A stretch of 64,000 bases of DNA from the NCBI GenBank assembly GCA_015060455.1, contig SUYM01000017.1, forward strand, positions 1 to 64,000, in the 5' to 3' direction. Every line of letters begins with the position of its first letter. Position 1 is the first letter of the stretch. This stretch comes from Bacteroidales bacterium. GTDB taxonomy: Bacteria > Bacteroidota > Bacteroidia > Bacteroidales > UBA932. The position numbers and the translations under genes were made by a program. Below the pieces are notes generated by a model. That model did no database searches, was not told the DNA's origin, and saw only the letters and a list, made by a program, of their open reading frames with translations. Below, in pieces: positions 62,093 to 64,000 of the stretch.

Positions 62093-62170
62093 ATTTCAGA
62101 CAGCGAATTTTGAAAATATTTTCAAGCAAAAACACTCTATTTTTTGCTGAAATTGCAGGTTTGGAACGAA

Positions 62171-62614
62171 CTACGCCAGCAACTGCTTCACGAGGGTGGA
62201 GATGAGGCGGCCTTCCGCAAGTCCTGCAAGACGCTTTGTGGCAACGCCCATGACCTTGCCCATATCGGACGGCTTCGATGCTCCCACCTCGGCGATGATC
62301 TTGGTGAGTTCCGCCTTGACCTCTTCTTCTGACAGTTGCTTCGGAAGATATACCTCCATCTCGGCAACCTCTGCAAGTTCGTTTGCAGCGAGTTCAGGGC
62401 GGCCTGCGTCTGTATATTGCTGGGCGCTTTCCTTGCGCTGCTTCACGAGTTTCTGGATTATCTTGACGATTTCCTGGTCTGTGATTTCCGACTTTCCGCC
62501 CTCGGCTGTCTTTGCCAGGAGGATTGCCGCCTTGATTGCGCGCAGTGATGCGAGTTTCACTGCATTCTTTTCCTTCATTGCCGAAACCATGTCGGCCTGA
62601 ATTCTCTTTTCCAT
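62171..62614 (-). CDS. yqeY: GatB/YqeY domain protein
   Basis: A 147-residue helical protein of the YqeY family (MEKRIQADMVSAMKEKNAVKLASLRAIKAAI, QRKESAQQYTDAGRPELAANELAEVAEMEVYLPKQLSEEEV). The fold is shared with the tail domain of GatB, and a role in tRNA-dependent amidation is often suggested but not shown for the stand-alone form. The ATG at 62612-62614 is preferred over the longer frame from 62641. The length is normal. Confidence 0.93.
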   Translation of the reverse strand: MEKRIQADMVSAMKEKNAVKLASLRAIKAAILLAKTAEGGKSEITDQEIVKIIQKLVKQRKESAQQYTDAGRPELAANELAEVAEMEVYLPKQLSEEEVKAELTKIIAEVGASKPSDMGKVMGVATKRLAGLAEGRLISTLVKQLLA

Positions 62615-62627
62615 ATAAATTCTGTTT

Positions 62628-62766
62628 AGATTCCCGATCAAGTCGGGAATGACGGTTTGTGTTTAGATTCCCGATCAGGTCGGGAATGACGTAATGTTCA
62701 GGGAATGACGTAATGTTCAGGGAATGACGGTTGAAGTTTCGTCATTGCCGGCTTGACCGGCAATCT
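62628..62766. repeat. Covarying palindrome cluster between yqeY and manC
   Basis: Two inverted units (62628-62653 and 62665-62690, stem ATTCCCGA/TCGGGAAT) are followed by two 19-base copies of the distal half (62691-62709 and 62710-62728, GTAATGTTCAGGGAATGAC). A forward unit with a different but self-complementary stem follows (62741-62766, ATTGCCGG/CCGGCAAT). Its last base is the first base of the manC stop codon complement. Confidence 0.8.
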
Positions 62767-63866
62767 TAACGATATTTTTCGTATTCCGGCATGCCGATCT
62801 GTGAAATGAAGTCCTTGAACTTCCTGTCGTCCTTAGGACAGATCAGCAGCACATCGTCGGTATCGATGACAATATAGTCCTCCAATCCGCTTATTGCTAT
62901 AAGTTTTTTCTTCTCAGGCTCGATGACGAGTGAGTCACTGGTGTTCTCAGACAGCACCTTGCCCGCGCTTATCGCATTCCCGTTCCTGTCGCGGATGGCC
63001 GCCATATAGTTGTAGAGCGACTCCCATGTTCCTACGTCCTGCCAGTCGAATGTAACAGGGTATATCCATGCCTTGTCGGTCTTTTCCATTACTCCGTAAG
63101 CCAGGGATATGTTCATGCAATCGGAAAAGGCCTTGGTAAGAAAATCCGTTTCGACAGGTGTTCCCAAGGCGTGTTCCCAACCCTTGAACAGTCCTGTGAC
63201 CTGTGGCATGTGCTTCTCCATTTCATGACGGAATGTCGATACTTTCCAAAGAAGGATGCCGGCGTTCCATAGAAATTCCCCGGATGCGAGGAATACCTTT
63301 GCGAGGTCTCTGTCTGGCTTTTCCGTGAATGTCTTGACCTTTACCGGCAGTTTGCTCTGTAATGCGTCCCGGCCTCCGCATACCTGGGCATATCCGTAGT
63401 TGGTCTCAGGGCGGGTCGGTGCCACGCCGAGTGTAAGCAGGACGTCGTTCTGCTCGATGTAGTCGAATGCGTTGTGTATGGTCTCGACAAAAAGTTCCTC
63501 ATTGTCAATGATATAGTCCGCCGGCATGATTACGCAGTGGGCGTCCGGGTTGCGCTTCAGGAGCGTGTAGGTGGCATACGCGGTGCTCGGCGCGGTGTTC
63601 CTCGGATATGGTTCAAGAAGAAGGTTCCCGCTCTGGAGTTCCGGTATCTGTTCCATAACCAGGTCGCGGTATTTCTCGGCCGTGACTATGAGAATGTTTT
63701 CCTGTGGCAGAATTTTCAGAAATCTGTCGTATGTGTGTCTTATGAATGTCTTGCCTGTTTCGGCGACATCAAGAAACTGTTTCGGCTTTGCGACGCGGCT
63801 GACAGGCCAGAATCTTGTTCCGGCTCCACCGGCCATGATCACGCAATAGCAGTTGTTTTTATTCAT
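62766..63866 (-). CDS. manC: Mannose-1-phosphate guanylyltransferase
   Basis: A 366-residue nucleotidyltransferase making GDP-mannose from mannose 1-phosphate and GTP. Motifs are IMAGGAGTRFWPVSR (signature), KPKQFLD, EPYPRNTAPS, VIMPADYIIDN, ETNYGYAQV, FTEKPD and EFLWNAGILLW. It is the short form without the cupin phosphomannose isomerase domain. GDP-mannose feeds capsule, LPS or GDP-fucose synthesis. Confidence 0.95.
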   Translation of the reverse strand: MNKNNCYCVIMAGGAGTRFWPVSRVAKPKQFLDVAETGKTFIRHTYDRFLKILPQENILIVTAEKYRDLVMEQIPELQSGNLLLEPYPRNTAPSTAYATYTLLKRNPDAHCVIMPADYIIDNEELFVETIHNAFDYIEQNDVLLTLGVAPTRPETNYGYAQVCGGRDALQSKLPVKVKTFTEKPDRDLAKVFLASGEFLWNAGILLWKVSTFRHEMEKHMPQVTGLFKGWEHALGTPVETDFLTKAFSDCMNISLAYGVMEKTDKAWIYPVTFDWQDVGTWESLYNYMAAIRDRNGNAISAGKVLSENTSDSLVIEPEKKKLIAISGLEDYIVIDTDDVLLICPKDDRKFKDFISQIGMPEYEKYR

Positions 63867-63936
63867 GTTTATCAGTTTTGTTTATTATATGTTTGTCGAT
63901 TCTTCACTGTTCCTGTCCTGTTGAAGGCTCCGGGCT

Positions 63937-64000
63937 TTATATATATAAAGGTATAAATGCCTGCGGTATCCATTCTATATTCTGCCCTCCGTCTTCAAAT
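63937..64000 (-). CDS. Possible 3' end of a gene entering from beyond the window
   Basis: On the minus strand only one frame stays open from the window edge: about 20 codons reading FEDGGQNIEWIPQAFIPLYI, then TAA (plus 63937-63939). The composition is protein-like and the spacing to manC (about 70 bases) would suit an operon. It is too short to identify. Confidence 0.35.
   Translation of the reverse strand, partial: FEDGGQNIEWIPQAFIPLYI

Overview
The window is chromosomal DNA of a Bacteroidota bacterium, almost certainly of the order Bacteroidales. The evidence is a SusC/SusD polysaccharide-utilisation locus, BACON and DUF5689-type lipoproteins, DUF4294, a fused DAHP synthase/chorismate mutase, a Bacteroidota-type SdhC, and promoters of the TTTG-N17-21-TAnnTTTG form without obvious Shine-Dalgarno sites. 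I cannot name the genus. No rRNA, tRNA, CRISPR array, phage or classical IS element was seen.

Layout. 1-9442 (minus): six-gene PUL (SusC, SusD, fimbrillin-like lipoprotein, GH105, BNR_4 propeller enzyme, second fimbrillin-like lipoprotein cut by the window edge). 9652-12833 (plus), divergent from it: sn-glycerol-1-phosphate dehydrogenase, a lipoprotein and a DeoR regulator. 12958-24623: TsaE, NrdG, an SDR epimerase, EnvC-like and TPR envelope proteins, an ECF sigma factor with a membrane-anchored beta-barrel partner, MlaE/MlaF and ComM/YifB. 24624-27720: a REP-associated (RAYT, Y1/HUH) transposase gene beside one of two identical 112-bp REPIN-like elements, plus two paralogous lipoproteins. 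27887-31965: M24 peptidase, stand-alone SdhC, PyrH, Frr. 31986-35154: pheA-tyrA-aroFQ operon behind a Phe/Tyr-rich leader peptide and terminator, a textbook-like attenuator. 35123-38818: LpxK, DusB, PfkA. 39137-48911: secreted nuclease, EEP-family nuclease/phosphatase, TonB receptor and three or more surface lipoproteins, read here as a candidate extracellular nucleic-acid scavenging locus. 48921-54000: M3 peptidase, small membrane protein, AspS, DUF4294. 54154-59560: porin plus potABCD. 59575-64000: hypothetical protein, GpmI, YqeY, mannose-1-phosphate guanylyltransferase.

The most interesting features are the repeats. (i) A family of about 110-bp REPIN-like double hairpins with GGGACCGTGACAAAAA ends occurs four times and lies next to the RAYT gene that probably mobilises it. 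(ii) A second double-hairpin family with TGTGCACGGTGGTC ends occurs once, with no transposase in view. (iii) A short dispersed palindrome has constant flanks (TGTC ... CT) but stems that change compensatorily from copy to copy. It often occurs as inverted pairs enclosing tandem arrays of its first half, and one such composite is inserted in frame in an M3 metallopeptidase gene.

All functions come from reading translations and motifs by eye. No database search, GC computation or folding was run.
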